DNA of 6,146 nucleotides from Gemmatimonadota bacterium (GTDB taxonomy: Bacteria > Gemmatimonadota > Gemmatimonadetes > Longimicrobiales > Gaopeijiaceae): NCBI GenBank assembly GCA_003567615.1, contig PWZC01000437.1, positions 1 through 6,146 of the forward strand, written 5' to 3'. Below, piece by piece: positions 4,590 through 6,146 of the stretch. Position 1 is the stretch's first letter. Each line of letters opens with the position of its first letter. The notes below the pieces were generated by a model. That model ran no database searches. It saw nothing but the letters and a program-made list of their open reading frames with translations, and was not told the origin of the DNA. Position numbers and translations under genes: made by a program.

Positions 4590-5809
4590 CGAGGCGTGCT
4601 CTGAACGCTCGATCCGCTCGCATCTCCCGACCCGTTCCCTTCGGCCGGGTGGCGGCCGTGACGCTCGCCTTGCTCGTCATCGGAAGTGGGGTGGCGCCGG
4701 GGCAGGCTCAGGCACAATCCGTGTTCAACTCCGGCGGATTGGGGCTTCAGACCGATCCCATGGACGCCCGGGCCCGGGGTGTGGGCGGGGTGGGGGTGGG
4801 ACTCTCCGGGTGGCAGATGCTCATGACGGACCCGGCCGCCGCCGCCGGTCTGCGGCTCCCCTCCATCTCCGGAACCTTCCAGCCCTCGGTGACCCAGGTC
4901 AGCGGAGCTCCAGAGGCGGGGGGCACCCGGTTTCCCCTGGTGGGAACGTCGTATCCCTTCGGACGGCACGTGTTCACGGCCCAGTTCGGGAGTCTGCTGG
5001 ATCAGGAGTGGGCGGTGACGGCGGAGCGTTTGGTGGATCTGGCGGCCGGGCCCACGCCGGCACTGGACCGCTATGAATCCCAGGGGGGGATCGGTCAGGC
5101 CCGCCTCGGGTGGGCCACGCGGATCGGAGAGCAACTCGCCGTGGGCGTGGGGGTGGGCTCGTTGGTGGGATCGGTGGAGCGCCGCTTTACCCGGGAGCTC
5201 GAGTCCGGCGCCGTGGAGGGCGGGCTCGAGAACTTCCGGCAGGTGGGCGAGTGGCGGGTATCCGGGGCCACCGCCATCGCGGGGGTGAACTGGTTTCCCT
5301 CGGATCTTCTGCATGTGGGGGCCTCCCTCGAATGGGTCGGTGACATGACGCTGGCCCCGGTGCGTGGTACCGAAGGGGTCGATCGGAGCTACTCCATGCC
5401 CCTCACCCTCCGCACCGGCGGGACCTTCACCCTGGCGCCGGATGTTCGCCTCGTCATGGGCGTCTCTCGTGCCGATTGGTCAGGGGTGGACGGCGATCTG
5501 GGGGGCGACGCGGCCCGGGATGTAGTGTGGGGCTACGGCGGTGGTGTGGAGTGGGCGCGAGGGACGGTCCGCGGACGGGCCTTCCCCCTGCGCATGGGAT
5601 ACCGGGTGCAGGAGCTTCCCTTCCACGTGCGGGGCGAAGCCGCTGAGGAGAAGGCCTTGTCCGCTGGGTTCGGGATCAACCTGGCCGACGCCCAGGACCT
5701 TCCCCTGGCCCGTCTCGACCTCTCGGTGGAGCGGGGGAGTCGCGATGCCGGGGCCCTCTCCGAAGAGTACTGGCGAACCACCGTCTCGCTTCGCCTCGCC
5801 GGGGGCTGA
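4586..5809 (+). CDS. Predicted outer-membrane beta-barrel protein (PorV/FadL-like architecture), unknown function
   Basis: 407 residues. A signal peptide is clear: basic n-region (R3-R21), hydrophobic core VAAVTLALLVIGSGVA (22-37) and probable signal peptidase I cleavage after AQA at 41-43. The mature N-terminus, with Gly-rich GVGGVGVGLSGWQM followed by LMTDPAAAAGL (T81 D82 P83 A84), recalls the 'slGgagvA... NPAgla' opening of PorV/UPF0164/FadL-like barrels, although Asp replaces Asn here. The rest alternates polar and hydrophobic residues in amphipathic strands separated by Gly/Asp-rich turns. Near the end, FPLRMGYRVQELPF, a KALSAGFGINL strand, a LDLSVERGSRD strand-turn and YWRTTVSLRL read like closing barrel strands. 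The protein ends LAGG and lacks the usual terminal aromatic of barrels recognised by BamA. It overlaps the lipoprotein-like gene (ATGA) and is followed three bases later by mtaB. Transport of hydrophobic molecules or service as an envelope scaffold are possibilities, not conclusions. Confidence 0.85.
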   Translation: MTRRALNARSARISRPVPFGRVAAVTLALLVIGSGVAPGQAQAQSVFNSGGLGLQTDPMDARARGVGGVGVGLSGWQMLMTDPAAAAGLRLPSISGTFQPSVTQVSGAPEAGGTRFPLVGTSYPFGRHVFTAQFGSLLDQEWAVTAERLVDLAAGPTPALDRYESQGGIGQARLGWATRIGEQLAVGVGVGSLVGSVERRFTRELESGAVEGGLENFRQVGEWRVSGATAIAGVNWFPSDLLHVGASLEWVGDMTLAPVRGTEGVDRSYSMPLTLRTGGTFTLAPDVRLVMGVSRADWSGVDGDLGGDAARDVVWGYGGGVEWARGTVRGRAFPLRMGYRVQELPFHVRGEAAEEKALSAGFGINLADAQDLPLARLDLSVERGSRDAGALSEEYWRTTVSLRLAGG

Positions 5810-5812
5810 GTC

Positions 5813-6146
5813 GTGGGGCGGGCTCCGGTTCGGGTCGCCTACCATACCTTCGGGTGCAAGGCGAACCAGTACGACACGGAGCGGATGCGCCAGGAGCTGG
5901 AGGCGCGGGGTGCCCGGACCGTCAGGGATGCCCGGGGCGCCGGCACGGTCCATGTGGTCAACACCTGCACCGTCACGAACCGTGCAGATGCGGACGCCCG
6001 CAGCCTCATCCGTCGGATCCGACGGAAGGACCCCCACGCCCGGATCGTGGTGGCCGGCTGCTCTGCCGCCTTGAAGGCCGCTGACTATCGGGCCATGGCC
6101 GAGACGAGCGGTGTGGTGGAAGGGCATGATCCGCTGGCCGTGGCCC
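5813..6146 (+). CDS. mtaB: MtaB-type tRNA threonylcarbamoyladenosine methylthiotransferase (N-terminal part, 3' truncated)
   Basis: This is the start of a radical-SAM methylthiotransferase; 111 codons are visible before the window ends, out of about 430 usually. MtaB adds a methylthio group to t6A at tRNA position 37. The visible part is the UPF0004 domain that carries an auxiliary 4Fe-4S cluster, with all three cysteine ligands present: C15 in HTFGCKANQYD (11-21), C52 in VVNTCTVTNRAD (48-59), and C83 in IVVAGCSA (78-85). The KANQY and NTCTVTNRAD forms resemble MtaB more than MiaB or RimO, but the radical-SAM CxxxCxxC motif and TRAM domain lie outside the window. GTG at 5813 is the first possible start, because the barrel gene's TGA (5807-5809) is in the same frame; no strong Shine-Dalgarno is visible, only a G run at 5801-5805. 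It is co-directional and three bases from the upstream gene, so probably cotranscribed. Confidence 0.88.
   Translation, partial: MGRAPVRVAYHTFGCKANQYDTERMRQELEARGARTVRDARGAGTVHVVNTCTVTNRADADARSLIRRIRRKDPHARIVVAGCSAALKAADYRAMAETSGVVEGHDPLAVA

Noticed and set aside
4394..5314. Minus-strand open frame of 306 codons opposite the barrel gene
   Set aside because: The plus-strand gene has a signal peptide, ribosome binding site and stop-start coupling, while the antisense product has only low-complexity composition.
5480..6127. Minus-strand open frame of 215 codons opposite the barrel and mtaB genes
   Set aside because: It is antisense to the conserved cysteine motifs of mtaB and shows no motif of its own.
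1..6146. tRNA or rRNA genes, CRISPR repeats, insertion sequences, toxin-antitoxin or defence genes
   Set aside because: No such features are visible. mazG here is the stand-alone two-domain enzyme without mazE or mazF beside it, so it is not a toxin-antitoxin locus.

Overview
The window is GC-rich bacterial chromosome (roughly two thirds G+C by eye), gene-dense, with no RNA gene, mobile element or CRISPR array that I can see. Alanine racemase, a signal-peptide-bearing protein with a lipoprotein-like leader and a predicted outer-membrane beta-barrel point to a Gram-negative (diderm) bacterium. The base composition and the style of the two envelope proteins would suit Gemmatimonadota or a similar GC-rich diderm phylum. 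That placement is inference only, because no marker gene is present to settle it.

Layout. (a) 1-531, plus strand: the C-terminal half of a D-isomer-specific 2-hydroxyacid dehydrogenase, cut by the left edge. (b) 470-1321, minus strand: MazG nucleotide pyrophosphohydrolase, converging on the dehydrogenase with a 62-base overlap of 3' ends. (c) 1322-1397: a short divergent intergenic region with a run of G-tracts that could form a quadruplex, then a slightly AT-richer stretch that probably holds the promoter(s). (d) 1398-6146, plus strand: a tightly packed five-gene set. It runs alanine racemase (alr), cytidine deaminase (cdd), an unrecognised secreted or lipoprotein-like protein, an unrecognised outer-membrane beta-barrel protein, and the start of an MtaB-type tRNA methylthiotransferase cut by the right edge.

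Junctions in the plus-strand set are GTGA (alr/cdd, 4-base overlap), a 4-base gap (cdd/lipoprotein), ATGA (lipoprotein/barrel, 4-base overlap) and a 3-base gap (barrel/mtaB). This looks like one operon with translational coupling. Its known members are housekeeping: D-alanine supply for peptidoglycan, pyrimidine salvage, and tRNA position-37 modification. MazG, a nucleotide-pool cleaner, is transcribed divergently. The two envelope proteins in the middle are the only parts without an obvious function.

I found no clear new biological system. Points worth a second look are the alr glutamate at the usual carbamylated-lysine position, the MazG tail that lies entirely in the antisense overlap, the long disordered tail on cdd, a three-codon ORF bridging cdd and the lipoprotein gene, the G-tract cluster at the mazG start, and the orphan lipoprotein/barrel pair.
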